Shown here: one piece after another, positions 35,870-49,222 of the stretch | Position numbering within the stretch: position 1 is the first letter of the stretch | Layout: the number at the start of each line of letters is the position of its first letter | NCBI RefSeq assembly: GCF_000003605.2 | Contig: NW_003131855.1 | Span: 165,715 to 229,714 of the forward strand | Direction of reading: 5' to 3' | DNA: 64,000 nucleotides | DNA from: Saccoglossus kowalevskii | Taxonomy: Eukaryota > Hemichordata > Enteropneusta > Harrimaniidae | Position numbers and translations under genes: made by a program | The notes under the pieces: model-generated | Database searches by the model: none | What the model saw: the letters and a program-made list of their open reading frames with translations, nothing else | What the model was told of the DNA's origin: nothing

Positions 35870-37080
35870 ACACAATAGGAGCATTTGCAGTTACCCTGTG
35901 TGTATGTTTGTGTGTGTGTGTCCGGATATCTCCTCTGATATCTCAAGAACCGTATGTTGGTTGCTAATGAAACTTGGTGCATAGATGGCTAATTCGCAGA
36001 TTTGATTAGATTTTGGTTGAAATCCATGCATATTAATTACCTAATTGGCATGATAATTAGCTAATTTTTAACTGTTCCATGAATGTGCCACTGATATCTA
36101 AAGAGCCATTCATTGGATTGTGATGAAACTTGATACTTAGATGCTCTGGACTAATGTACAAATTTGATTAGTTTTGGGTAAACATCCATGCATATAATTA
36201 AGCTAATTGGCATGATAAGTAGCTAATTTTTAGCTGTTTCATGACTGTGCCACTGATATCAAAGAGCCATTCATTGGATTGTGACGAAACCTTTTACATA
36301 GATGCCCTGCATCTGCACAAATTTATTTTGTTTTGCTTGAAAATCCATTCATATAATTAACCTATTGATTAATCAATTTTCGGCTTTTCCACTGATATCT
36401 CAAGTATTAATCATCACATTTCAATGAAACTTACATAGATACATAGAACAATGATCCACAGACAGATATGTGAAATATTAATTCCCTAATTTGCATAATT
36501 AATAAATTTTCAGCATTTGATATTTCAAATACTATCACATATATTTTCTAGAACAATGAAGAGACTAACTAATTTGCATAATTTAGCTTTTGGACTGATA
36601 TCGCAATTACTAATTACCATTTCAATGAATCTTGATACATAGATGTTCTAGGACAATGCACAGACCTGATTAGTTCTGGGTTAAAAGCAGTGCATATTAA
36701 TTACCTAATTTGCATAATTAGCCAATTTTTAACTACATATATACTCTAACATAATGTGATGATCTAATTGGTTTTAGGTTTATATACATCTATAATAATT
36801 ACTTAATTTACATAATAATTTACTTTTCAGCTTTCCACTCATTTAGTTACGATTGATCATCAAATTATAATGAAACTTTGTACACGTGCACCCTGAAACA
36901 ATATACAGACCTAAATATATGCATAATAATTGCTGAATTTGTATAATGATTCATTTGGTTCATTAAGGTAGTCCACAGACGTGATTAGTTTAATGTTGAT
37001 ATTGCATATTGATATTGTTTATCTATAATTAGCCTATCCCTGATATCTTACAAAATCAGATTTAAATTAAATTCACAGAC
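35870..37080. repeat. Degenerate array of about 150-bp repeats embedded in the minisatellite
   Basis: Eight or so diverged units, each holding variants of ccactgatatctcaag, cattgtgatgaaacttgata, tagatgctctggaca, cagatttgattagttttggg and tgcatataattacctaattt. The first unit is preceded by gtgtgcgaagcacacaatag and a TG-rich stretch. Units decay progressively toward the right. A lone relative may occur at 7.1 kb. Confidence 0.75.
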
Positions 37081-37139
37081 GAATTAATTAATTAGACTAA
37101 AAACCTTGGATGAAAAATAAAATGTATTTTCTGTATGTT

Positions 37140-37795
37140 TATCGTTGTTTTGTACATTGTTCACTATTATTTTTTTATCATTTTTGTGTGATTCTTTCAT
37201 CGTTATTGTTTTATCATTATTGTGGACATTTTTCATCATTATTGTTTTATCATTATTGAGTAATTATTTCACCATTATTGTTTTATCATTGTTGTGTGAT
37301 TCTTTAAGTATTATTGTTTTATTATTATTGTGTGCATTTTTCACTATTATTGTAATATCATTGTTGTGTGATTCTTTAACCATTATTGTTTTATCATTAT
37401 TGTGTACATTTACACCATTATTGTTTTATCATTGTGTGATTCTTTCACTATTATTGTTGTATCATTATTGTGTGATTCCTTCACCATTATTGTTTTATCA
37501 TTATTGTGTACATTTTTCACTATTATTCTTTTATCATTGTTATGTGATTCTTTCACCATTATTGTTTTTTATCGTTGTTGTGTGATTTGTTCACTATTAT
37601 TGTTCTATCATTGTTAAGCAAATTTTTCAACATTGTTGTTTTAGCATTATCGTGTAAATTTTTCACCATTATTGTTTTATCATTGTTTTGTGAGTCTTTC
37701 ACCATTATTGTTTCATCTTTGTTATGTACATTTTTCACCATTATTGTTTTGTCATTGTTATGTAAATTTATTATTATGTACATTTTTTACTATTT
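37140..37795. repeat. 36-bp minisatellite, right block
   Basis: About eighteen units of the same repeat as at 35465, with variants in which GTGTAC is GTGTGATTC. The 146-codon plus-strand frame at 37145-37585 encodes a periodic FTIIVLSLLCDS-type hydrophobic string and is a repeat artefact. Confidence 0.9.
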
Positions 37796-37799
37796 TTTT

Positions 37800-39104
37800 C
37801 ACCACTTTTTTTTATCCAGCGCTAAGCGTCGCGCACGTTTGAAATATGCTAGTAGCTTGGTAGATTCTACCATTTCTGAAGAATCTGTATATGCTTGGAA
37901 ACGGAGCCCAATGATCTTGACGCAGTTTGTGTAAAACTTGATTTGCTCTAAGATGAACTTGTATGATTGCAGCTCGGGCATGATATACCGTTTCCAATCG
38001 TATCTGCGATGTGCTAAGTGAAAGATATTGTTGATGAATTGAGTAACAATGAACATTCATTTTTTTGCTTTGGATATGCTTCTACCAATAAATTCACAAT
38101 TTATGCGCTATCAAGTACATCGGGCATACACAGCTTTCTTCATTGTAGTGTACTAAGCTTAGTTCTCGTAGTTTGTTTTGTCAGTAATGTTTTTTTGTAT
38201 TCTTGAAATTGTAAATTTCCCATATACGATTTTGTGCAAGAATCTACGGTTCGGTGTATTGTTTCTCATTTTCTCCTGTCTTGCTTTAATGAGTATCTGG
38301 ACCAGGTGACCAACTCTGATGAGTAAAAGCTGAATGTGCTATCAATATATATTGTTCTTACGAATGCATGTGGACACAGTGATGTATGTTTCTCGGAATT
38401 AAAATTAAAAAAAAAATCATACCCACTTCTCATATTGTCTCTGCTGATGCTGGTCAGATCTGGCAAACAAGTACCGCCGGGAAACGTACTGTCCGCCAAT
38501 CATCACATGGCGTTTAATTCAAAACTAAATTGTCGAAAACTTGATACATCTAAATACTTTTTACTTTATTGCACTTTATTTATTGATGTGTATATAATGT
38601 ATAGAAATACATTTTAATAAATATATTAGAAATTGATTTCTATTTAGTAAAGGAACGTGTTTTTTTTTCACTGAGATCTCAAATCTTCTTCATGAAGTTA
38701 ACAGTTTGAGTAAGGCAAGATCGCGCGTCAATATTGAAATAAACTGATCAATTTAAAGTTATATATAAAGACATTCAGTGTATTTAATAGTGACCATTAA
38801 CTTGGGAGTCAGTGAAGTTCATGTATCGTTAACACTAACTCGAATTGAATTCTCGAGTAAAAATCGCGTGCGTATTACACATATAACCGGGCATGAGTAA
38901 CAACCCCCTGGCTGATACACACATTCGCACATACACCCACGAACAGGTTTATACACACATCGCATCCAACATTTACAAGTTCAATTTTAATCTCACAGGA
39001 CGTCAATCAAATGAAAGGGTAATGCACTTACTTTGATGGGATGTGATGTCATTGTCCAGGTGACCTTGGAAAAGACACACACAAAAGTAAAATCAATGCG
39101 AACA
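37800..39104. other. No gene recognised
   Basis: The minus strand is open in two frames at 37799-38060 over a GC-richer patch (gcgctaagcgtcgcgcacg). The peptides match no family I know. The patch could be a transposon fragment. The remainder is AT-rich with chance ORFs. Confidence 0.3.
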
Positions 39105-39900
39105 CTAGTTTGACGCAGTATATTCAGACTTCAGTAAAGCTTTTGATTCAGATGGTCATTGACTTTTATTTTATAAACAGTTTGAAAATATATTTGAAAC
39201 TTATGCTATATTTGACTCTCTTAACAGCTGATTTTGTTCACAACTCTCTGACTGCCGGCAATGGACCGTCACTCGTAGCCACGAGTCTGGCATAAGTAAA
39301 TGTAACATCTGGGGTGCCATAGAGTTCTCTCATAGGCCCTATTCTGTTTGTTATGAGCATTAATAACATGACCAGATGTTTTAAGAACGCAAATATCTCA
39401 CGCGGACAATTTTAAATTATTCAATCATATCGACTATCTGCAACCACATGCAAGCCGACCTTAATTCATTGTGCCATTGGTGTCAGAAATAGAAACTGAC
39501 ACTTAATATGAACAAATGTAATGTAATTACTCCACTAATAGGAAATCGTTAATTGTAATAAAATACTTTGTTAATGGCATTTCCGTTGATAGAGTCAACT
39601 CTGTCAAAGACCCGAGTACCCAATTTCAGTATGCAAATTTTTTACAAATGATGGATTTCCCTAAAAGTGGTCTTTTTGATTTGTAAGTCACTGTACCCTT
39701 CATGTTGTGCGCGGCGCCCTGGAGTACTGCTCTTACCACCGCGAAACTTGAACTTGTGCAAATTCATTTTATTACATACTTATACTATAAAGTTCAAAGT
39801 TGCACTCTAATATCTAAACGTTTTAGCATTCTTGCATTCAAATCTCGCAGTCATTTTCTAGATTTAATATTTGTATGTAAATGTATTATTAAATAAAATA
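39105..39900 (+). pseudogene. Jockey/CR1-like LINE 3' fragment
   Basis: The plus strand encodes, across frames, VYSDFSKAFDS (RT block with the first catalytic Asp), then SGVP and LIGPILFVMSINNM (the SGVPQGSVLGPILF block). Next come MQADLNSLCHWCQ and KLTLNMNKCNVI (the DL-WC-LN-KC block), then a C-terminal stretch FKSRSHFLDLIFVCK like the end of such RT proteins. The YADD motif is not clear. Many stops and frame changes show an old copy; AATAAAATAAA at 39891-39901 may be its 3' end. It lies on the same strand as the 13.5-kb LINE fragment but differs in sequence. Confidence 0.75.
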
Positions 39901-41929
39901 AACGAGTCAAGTTGTTTTTCATATTTCTGTATGTGTATGTGTGTTTATTAGCATTATTAATTATTTCTGTAATTCCATCGGTTTTACCAATATCCTTTTG
40001 AAAACAAATTGTTTAACTTATTTTACTAGTATATTTTGTGTCTAGATTATTTTATGACTTAGTAATTAGTAATTCTGTTTGTCATGTATCCTTCGATTGT
40101 CTACGATGTTTCTTTAATTGGGCTATTTGCCTGTTAGAATATTTCAAATAAAATAAAATTCCCGTTATAAATATTTTGGCGTCTCACGTCCACCTGCTGC
40201 ATGGCGGATTTCTGACATTTCAAAGTGGTGTCAACCCGTTTGTCTCGATAAAATCAACGTGGGAAGACTTAGTGGCATTTATTATGTTAACTGCAAGAAT
40301 TCCTTGTATAGAGTCGTTAAATCAACTTTCTATATATTAAAAACAAACAAGTGCTACAGTAAACTTGGACTTGAGTAAAGTTTACACCATTGTGGAAGAA
40401 TTCAAATATTTATTACATATTGCAACGTAGTAATGAAAGATAAACCTACCTGATAGCAGCGTCGTATACATGAATTATAGTAATTCAATGTACTTCCAGA
40501 TGAATGTTATCTTTGTTCACTTCAATTAATACATACATTAAATAACTCTAATTACGAGTATACATATTTTTCAGTACAATGCAAATAGCACTAATTGCGA
40601 AATTCACAGTGATTGACCACACTGAGGATGGTTTCATCTTGATATCGTACATTATAGATTTATATATACACACCATCATAAACCAGACGTTGTTCATTCA
40701 CGTTAGATCTGCATACAGTCTCTTGTTTATTTTTGTTTGGTGTTTATATTGGTGTTTATCTCAATAAAATAAAATATAAGAGTGTACAAATGGCAAAAGC
40801 CAGGTTACCGCAAATTCACGAATTGCACACTTTATTGAAACAAAATCCCCCCCCCCCAATACAGAAAAGATTGTAAGCAACCCTACATTGATGTTAATAC
40901 GTGAAAAGCATAACCATCTGGGTACTTGGTCCACATAGAACAGTCTATCAATCGATGTTTGATAACAAAATCCACTATTGTAATATCAATAATCAACATC
41001 GAAAAAGAAATGCTGAGGAAGCAGCAGAAAAAATAGTTTGTTTTAAAACTCACATTTTGAAGAAAAAAGGAAAACAAGATTACATCATCATCATCAAAAA
41101 ATAACGCAGTAGTTATACCCGCCTCCCCCAGACCTTCTAATGGTCATCCCCTATTCTTCCTGTTTGTCCTGGTTTTCAAAAAAACATATTAAAACATCTT
41201 AATATACACGAGTATGTACGGATGTTAATGTAATCTTATTTTCGATATCATTGAATAAAATGGTCGTGTCTGTTAACACTTGTGATGCGGTAACAATCAC
41301 ATCATGTACACATCATAATAATGACAATGACGGTACACCCATTACTAAGAGATATAAACATGTACTGCCGATGTATTGACTTACAACCTGCACACATGGA
41401 CAATAACAAACACTGACTAACCAATGAATCCAAACTTAGCATACATCATTTAAACATTTTATTGAATTTCGTAAATCTATACAACACTGAACAATGAAAC
41501 AAATTAGGGAAAGGAATGCATAGTTCAATAACTATTTATCTTTAGTATTAGATTAACATTGAAAAGCGGGATATTGCGATTTAAGCTACAGTGATGCGCA
41601 GAAATCAAGTTGCATTCTTGTGTTTCTGTGTTTTTATTGTATGTTTTAATTTTAATTAATTCAAAGACTTATACTTCTGTGACTGGATAAGAGACGTGCA
41701 AAATGCGGTTCAAAAACCTGTCACCTTATCTTGACAAATGTTTTATCCTACCCCAGACGCATGCGCACTTCAAACGAATGTGTACATCATCAATAAGCAT
41801 ATGCCCGTTTACATTGGGTGAATTTACCTTGCCTAGTTTACGTGGAGCAAAATGCATTGGTAAAATAATGATGACTTGAATTATCGTCGGTCATAACCAC
41901 AGTCAAGGGATGAGAAAATAAATGTGATT

Positions 41930-42040
41930 AATTCACTGATATATGACATATGGGGCCGCCATCTTGAATATGACTTGAAACTAAAGAACACTTTCCCCGG
42001 GTATTTGAAACCAAAATTGTCGTTCAAATTTAATGCTGTC
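41930..42040. repeat. Dispersed repeat, copy 2 (partner at 17.75 kb)
   Basis: It reads tcttgaatatgacttgaaac and directly continues gaacactttccccgggtatt, then tgaaaccaaaattgt. It is contiguous here and split by about 160 bases in the other copy. It belongs to no family I can name. Confidence 0.7.
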
Positions 42041-45000
42041 ACTGATTGGCTCCTTACGTTGAACGATAATATTGTTTCAGAACTATTTATCGTAAAATTT
42101 TTAATAGTTTTGCTTTGACGGATGCGCACACGGCTATAGTCGGTGGGTGCGGTGATGATGATATTAACACGTGCCTTGGTTCACCAACCACGAAGGAGTA
42201 GACTGTTGAGTATAATGTTGAGTTATAAATTGGATCAGTGACCATTGACCTTTTGATATCAGCCAATGGCTACGTGGTAGGAGCTCGTGACGTGTACCAT
42301 GTACAATTACGACAGTGACGCAATGGTGTTAACCTTGGTTTGCGGTGTCGTTTCACTAAAAATAAAGACGCGCACAGGGTTCGATGGCGATGCATGTTGT
42401 TGCTGAAGCACCTGATTCGATTATCCGTATATAGCCCTTTTCCTTCCAATCACTAATTCATATTCACCATTCTCTTTTTATTCATTTCCTTTACTATGAT
42501 TGCTAAATTCTCCTAAGCCTTTTTATTGTGTTACGAATCTCGATGCCCATATGGGAATGGCCATCCCTAGTATGTATAGTTGTCATGAGAACGAAAACAA
42601 TGTGACGTAATGGAAGCTACTAGGAGGTTGATTACTGTCGGCTGTACCTCTGGAGACTACCATGAATATAGAAGCCACTAGGGACTTTTTTCGCTTACAA
42701 TTTTTAGTGAATTGGTTTTGACAGTTAAATGTAGGATATAAAGCAAGGTAGATTGGAAGTAGATCGTCAATGCATCCTGAATCAACTACGCCATTTTGAC
42801 AACAATTCATTCAAGTTTTAGTACAGCAGGGTTTACAATGCCCATGTAAAACAACATATCCGTGTAGCGTGGGTTACGTGTTGGCATGAGTATTACTAAT
42901 ATTACAAAGTACACATAAACAGTAATGCTCATGTTACGATAACTTATCTTATCTCTTATGTAACAGGAAGTGACGTTGAGAAATGTTAGTATAGATGAAC
43001 AACTAAGAAATAACGCTGTCTATTACTGTGGAAGACATGTTTTTTTTTAATCCAGACTCCGTGATTAGGCGAATAGACTAACAGGGCAGATATGAAACAG
43101 GCTATATTTCAGGCAAATCAAAACAACAAATCGTCCTTATATATAATATGCACCCTAATTGAAAGCAATAGTTTGATCGAATCCCGAATGGAAGATTGGA
43201 GGAAATCTTTCTATATACTTTCGCATTCAAACATTTTATTTTAGTATGTGTAAATGTATTTATTTATTTATTCATTTATTTATTTCACTGATATGATTTC
43301 TTTCAGATAATTATTGCATATTCTAGAATTATATATGCCGAGTTCTTCAGCCGCAATGTTTTTTTAAATATGCGAGTCTAGTAATTCAATACTATTGTGC
43401 TTACTAAGGGTTTGATTTTAGTGCACAAACATGATATTGCGGGGTTCGCACTTCCTGCTCATATGTGTTTTTCATTTGAAATGGTGACAGGAAATAGTGA
43501 AATATTGATATTATTTTACCTGTCTGTAATATGAGACTTTGCATCAGAATATGGTGATTTTGGCTGTGCATCCTAGCACAAACTACGTCCCAACCAAAAG
43601 TGTATTTTCGCAATATCTACGGCCGTGCAAATAGTTTGTAACCAGTTTAGTTACAAATGACCCTATGACGTATCGTACTACCTGTCGCATTTAAACAATA
43701 AATGAATATACCATGGTTTCTTATATAAAAGACAATGTCCCACGTATCTTACCATGGTCAGAAAGTATTTTGAGTGTTTTATGCAATTTACGATTTATAT
43801 CACAAACACCGACTTTGGTTCTCATATTAGAGAATTTCATTCACTAATGTAACGTTGTGATTTGTGTGATGACATATGGTGTTAGGTAACTCTGAAAATG
43901 TGTGATATTTACTATGACTATGATAATGCACTGTAGAAATCTGGCACTATTGGTTGTCGTGTTTGCAAATTAAAAAATATCGTATTCACATTTATCCTCA
44001 TTTATTTAAGTCACATATAATTTGAATTGATTTTACAGCGTCTTCATGTGTTCCGATCTGTGTTGTGTTCGACACGTGACACTCGGCACTATGTCGTACA
44101 TTATGGAAATGTTTGAAGACAGCAAATGTACGTTTCATCGTACTGCCCATATGATTGGAATGGACACTATTCTACCTTTTCAATTGTAGCACGCTGTCTT
44201 CTCTATAGAGTGCACGAGTGCGTTCCTGTGGGTGAAAATGCCTCTTTAAATGACATCACTTTACAGATACGTCTCTAAGATACGTCAAGATAGAGCATTG
44301 CATCATTAGGCTAGTGGACTAGATAATGTACATAATGTCTCTTCGTTGCCATTTCGTTGATTTGATGGAAATCACTCTCGCCTACTTGTAAATTGCATAT
44401 AGTTTTTTTTCTTGAAGACTCACGCGTTCTCTTATTGTTTGCGTCCCACAATCAAAGCATGCTATTATTTAGATACATGTGGTTGTAAATATTATTCCTA
44501 TTGTGTAAACCTTGATGGGTAATTGCAAACAGTGTGTGAAGTTCTCTAAATAATTTACTATTTTAGTTTTATACTGGCCTGTGATTATCTGAACTAAATG
44601 CGTTGTTTAAATGAAATAGGAAACTGCGCAAATAAATGCATATTTAAAATTGTTTTACGTGCTTTCAATTCGAAGTGCGTGAGCATCATAACAATTCAGA
44701 ATGTATGTTAATATATACTTTAATATACACACTCAAACTGGCGCAACTCGTCTATGTCGAAAGTTAAAGTAGAGATGCATCCAAGAATAAATAACTACAA
44801 TAGAATGCATTTCACGATTGATGTTTTGTGTTTCAATGCTTTGTGAGGGAAATTATATTCAATTTAATGAATTTCCAGTTTGATAATATTTCTTGAACTA
44901 CAATCGTTCTCCACAAGCTCTCTCTTATTCGTTGTAGCAATGTGTACATGCAGTCCTCTCATATCGGCAGGTGTTACAAGAAATGTACCACGGTACTCAA

Positions 45001-48000
45001 ATTGATACCAGAAGGCATTAAGCCATTTTTTGCATGCATTTTAAAGTGACATTTTCATTCCCCCACCCAATGCCATCGGACAATCGGTAGCAATATCAGT
45101 GTAAGGTACTCACGGGTTCACGCCTTTGCACCTGGTGAAGTATTGACTAAAATCAGATATATGTTACCTTAATTTATACAAAGAACAGCTGCACCTTGCC
45201 ATCACGTGATTAAATGCTTTAGCCACTGACACATGTATAATTGTACGAGCCCTAAAGTGTGCTCACCGTCCACTCTATTAATGTTTACATACATATTTAC
45301 CATATCACATAATAAGAAATGTATCAATCTCACATGGCAATACATCACATTCAACGAAACCTCGAATGTGGTCTCGTCAATGACGTTGGCAGCTGTTGAT
45401 ATGAATGTGTCACTCGGTGCACGTTGCGTACGTGGCAAGCGGCATCACACGTTTATTAAATCCGTCATCGGCTTACCAATTTTGCTTGAAAGTTGAAAGC
45501 TGCTACTTTTTAAAAGATAATGACACATTTTGATTCATTGAAAGACACCTGAAAACGTAATTTGAAAATAAGTACCAGCTTGTTTTGAATAAAAGTAATA
45601 TCCTGCTTCGTTAACAGGCTGCAATCATGACTCGTTTTTTTATTCAGATGTATAATTTTGCTTTGTGTTTTCCTTCTCATATAACCATGATATCTCCTGT
45701 GAAGATACGTTGGTATAAAGACGTTGTCATACGACACACGGCGGTATACATGGCCAAGATCATATATCCTGGCTTTTAGTAGCACCTGTGAATATTCAGG
45801 AATGCTGCTATTGTTATATGTGATTAAATTGATACAACAATGTGAAGATAATTTATATGAGTGTACATATCTTTTTGATGGTGAAAATATTACCCGTCTA
45901 ATGAGAGTTCCATGGTTATTAGCAAAACACCTCAAACAGTCGCAACTACATAATACGCGGAAATCAGAGATAAATGAGAAAATAAAATGCAAACTTTTCA
46001 AGATTGTTCATTGACCGTTCTGTAATGAAATGTACGTGTTTTATCCCAAGCTCATTCAGAGAATGTTGACTTAGCATTAGGCGGACTTGATGTATGTAGT
46101 CACGTTACCATGGATACATAAAACAACATGATCTTAATAATAATCATTTTCCATTAGTAAAGTAACTGATGTATGTAGTGTGATATATACGTATGTACGT
46201 ATACGACAGTTCGTATGCTTCTTCTTTTTCGATGTTTTTCCCTGCCGTTTGGTATGGCATTGAATTGCAGGTATTATCGATTGGTTAACGAAATGGGCAT
46301 TGCTTATTCTGTAGAATGTGATCGCTTTACGACTTTTATAGGTCACGTAGAACATTCTTTTAATTCTATACATTATTAGCATAGCAGATATTGAGTGACT
46401 GATGTCGGCTTACACCCAGACATCCAGTCATGTGAACATTTGTTTTCACTGACTCATTTCGTTATCACTACTTTCTGATCGAGTAAAACAAACCAAGAAG
46501 TAGCATTTTCTCTATATTGTACACATTTCCAGGAACATTTCAGTTTCACTATCAATAATATTTGAGATTTCGATTGGAATTAGAACACCCTCCTCGCACT
46601 AGAGTGAATCACGTTGCAAAAAATCACGTAACCCCAATTTGCTTTAATTGGCAGACTTCCGGCTTTCCATTTAAAGCACGTCAGACTCAATTTCCCCCTA
46701 CTGGTTTACAAGTTTTCAATCATATAATATTTTGCTTGTCAAATATATTGATATATATTACCCTGGTCACGTGATAAAATTAATGTTAAATTACAGAGTT
46801 ATTTTTTTTTGTTCTGTTCTCTGTGCCATTCATTTTTTATGTCGGACTAGTCTGACAATTTTCAATTGTAATTAATACAAAATTCTTCATTTAAACAGTA
46901 TTTCGTATAAAAAATGTATTGGCTAATTAGCCGTTACTGACACCAGATCGAACTGAGCCTGGTTGCCGATTGTATAACATTGTATCGAGCGGTTGGCACT
47001 AATTACTAATTGTACCTGCTTAATAAGTTACGGGCACAACTGTTAAATTGTGGTAAAGTAAATTCATAAACACAAATGCCAATAATTTTTTTCGTAATTG
47101 CATATATATTTATCATATTTCCATAATTACATCTTGTATAATATATATATATACTTGTTGGAATTCTCAACATTTTCAAAATATCTTTAAAATCATATGA
47201 TAAGACTTTTAATGACATCTGCAATAGCACTTATAGACACATAAATATCTACCGGTCAATATACTTGCTTCTGGGCGCACAGATCTTCCCATATTCTCTA
47301 TCGGTAAGACACGTCCCTCTCAGGTTTGCGGCCATAATATGCAATTACAAAGTTTTTATGTAGTAAAGCAAGCTGAAATAAACTTGTCACAAATACAACA
47401 TAATATTAATTACTGACAAAAATTTCACTAAAAATGCTTATTGCAATACACTTTAAATGATATGTTTAATTAACCCATCGTTTTAGACATAGCGTAGTGT
47501 TTGCTTCTTTTTTTCTAACGGTATGAAATACTATTTAAATAAGTATACCCCAGGGATGCATGGCAGTGACATTACCATCTGAATAAAATATCTAAATGGT
47601 CACTCCTTTGTGATTTAACACAAAGGATATAATTATTAAATATTAACGCCGACCTCCAAAAATGACCTGATAAAAATAATCCAATGTGCTAACAATGTCA
47701 TGACCGTGTCGGATTTTTTTAATTTCACGTTTGCTCACAACGTGTTGCAAGTCGACTGCGTGTATTATTTTTTTTACTTTCTTCACATATTCGCCTTAGA
47801 TATATATTGCATTCACTACCGCCTCTAAATACTAAAACACTACAAGTGTGTGATATATTACAAATGAAAGCGAATACGACCTATAAGCAATATGTTACTT
47901 ATGAATGTCATTATTAATATTGACGTAGGTACAACAAACAGAATGACACAGAAAATAACAGTGTCACTCTCCATTGTATCAACATAAGAGTAACCATGGC

Positions 48001-48696
48001 AGCTATTCACTTTATGCACACACGTCAATCAGAACAGAGTACATACAATAAATGCATTTTCAATTAATCTAATTAACAAAGCGTCCAACTTATTTACAGT
48101 CGTGTTCATTATTGAGATAGGAGTATGAGTAGCACTCATTGCCACAAACAATTGTGACCAAAGACGAACGGTTGCTTTAATATTGATTGTTTACATAGCC
48201 TACAGTTAAACACCGATCAATTCTCGTTGTCGTTAACATATCTATAGCAGCGTGTGACCATGTGTCTTGCAAGCATTAACTCAACAATTGTGGTTTATGT
48301 TCGAGAAAAACAATCTTAACATCGGTATTTCATTCTCCTTAAGCTGTACGTTTTGTTACATACTATTCTACCTGTTTAATAATAGATCGCGAGGAATGGA
48401 TTCTTGATTGTTGTTTTTAGTATGAAGTATTTCAGTATTATTGGGACACAGCGTAATATGTCAAAGTAAACCTGACCCTCGTAACGTATTTTCTCAATTG
48501 ACATAACATCAATTCCATTTCATGCGTATATTACACCTATATACAAGTAAGTCGTACCATGAATATTGCCTGTGAATGCTTGATACTAAATAACTACACT
48601 ATGCCTACCTCACATTTGTCATGCTACATACGTTAATACTACTGATAAATCTAACATATATTTTTTAGTTAACTGTAATGGCAGTGAAGAGTCAAA

Positions 48697-48699
<3 letters not shown>

Positions 48700-48730
<31 letters not shown>

Positions 48731-48738
48731 TAATAATA
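48700..48738. repeat. ATA/AAT trinucleotide microsatellite
   Basis: About twelve ATA units with one interruption (ATAATATAAT). Confidence 0.95.
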
Positions 48739-49222
48739 AAATATAGCACACGTATCTGTTACGAAGAGGGGAACATAGGCTATTGCTCACATTTAGTATG
48801 AGAAAATAGTGATAATAATGTTGTCATAAAGTTTCTGTTACTAAAGGCGTTGCAGAATAAGTACTTGTGTTTTACTAATATGACCATTGAGCATTATGGA
48901 AACCACGTGCATTGATACGATATGTGTGATAGCCGCAATGTCTGGTGGGAACTCCAAATTATATTTTAGGCTCTTGAACCAAAATTCGAAATAAAAACAG
49001 TTATTCAAGAAACACTACTGCGGCAAAATGAATGTTTTAATTCTTTTTTACGTATCCTAGAGAGTGCCACTAAACTGGGTCGTGCTAAAAACATACATAA
49101 AGAACAAAATATTTTGATAAAAGAGGGGGTATAACTGAAATGTTTAAATATAAGGAAAAAAACACTTTTACATCTCAAGCAATCAAACTATAAACCTGAC
49201 TTGCCGATACAAAACTGTTATA

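Larger units (their letters stand above)
39901..49222. other. Gene desert 3' of the neuropeptide gene; simple repeats only
   Basis: No exon was recognised. Landmarks: poly-C at about 40847-40857, the second copy of a dispersed repeat at 41.94 kb, an ATTT microsatellite at about 43255-43285, and an ATA/AAT microsatellite at about 48700-48738. A 163-codon minus-strand frame at 45510-46001 is the longest in the stretch, but it has no signal peptide, domain or coding-like composition. The 3' UTR of the neuropeptide gene must lie just left of 49223; no canonical AATAAA was found close by on the minus strand. Confidence 0.35.

Noticed and set aside
37145-37585. 146-codon hydrophobic ORF resembling a multi-pass membrane protein
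   Set aside because: It is the 36-bp minisatellite read in one frame; the peptide repeats every 12 residues.
45510-46001. 163-codon minus-strand ORF, the longest in the 40-49 kb desert
   Set aside because: No domain, signal peptide or splice context, and the opposite strand is also open. One such frame is not surprising in this much sequence, though it is the best of the chance set.
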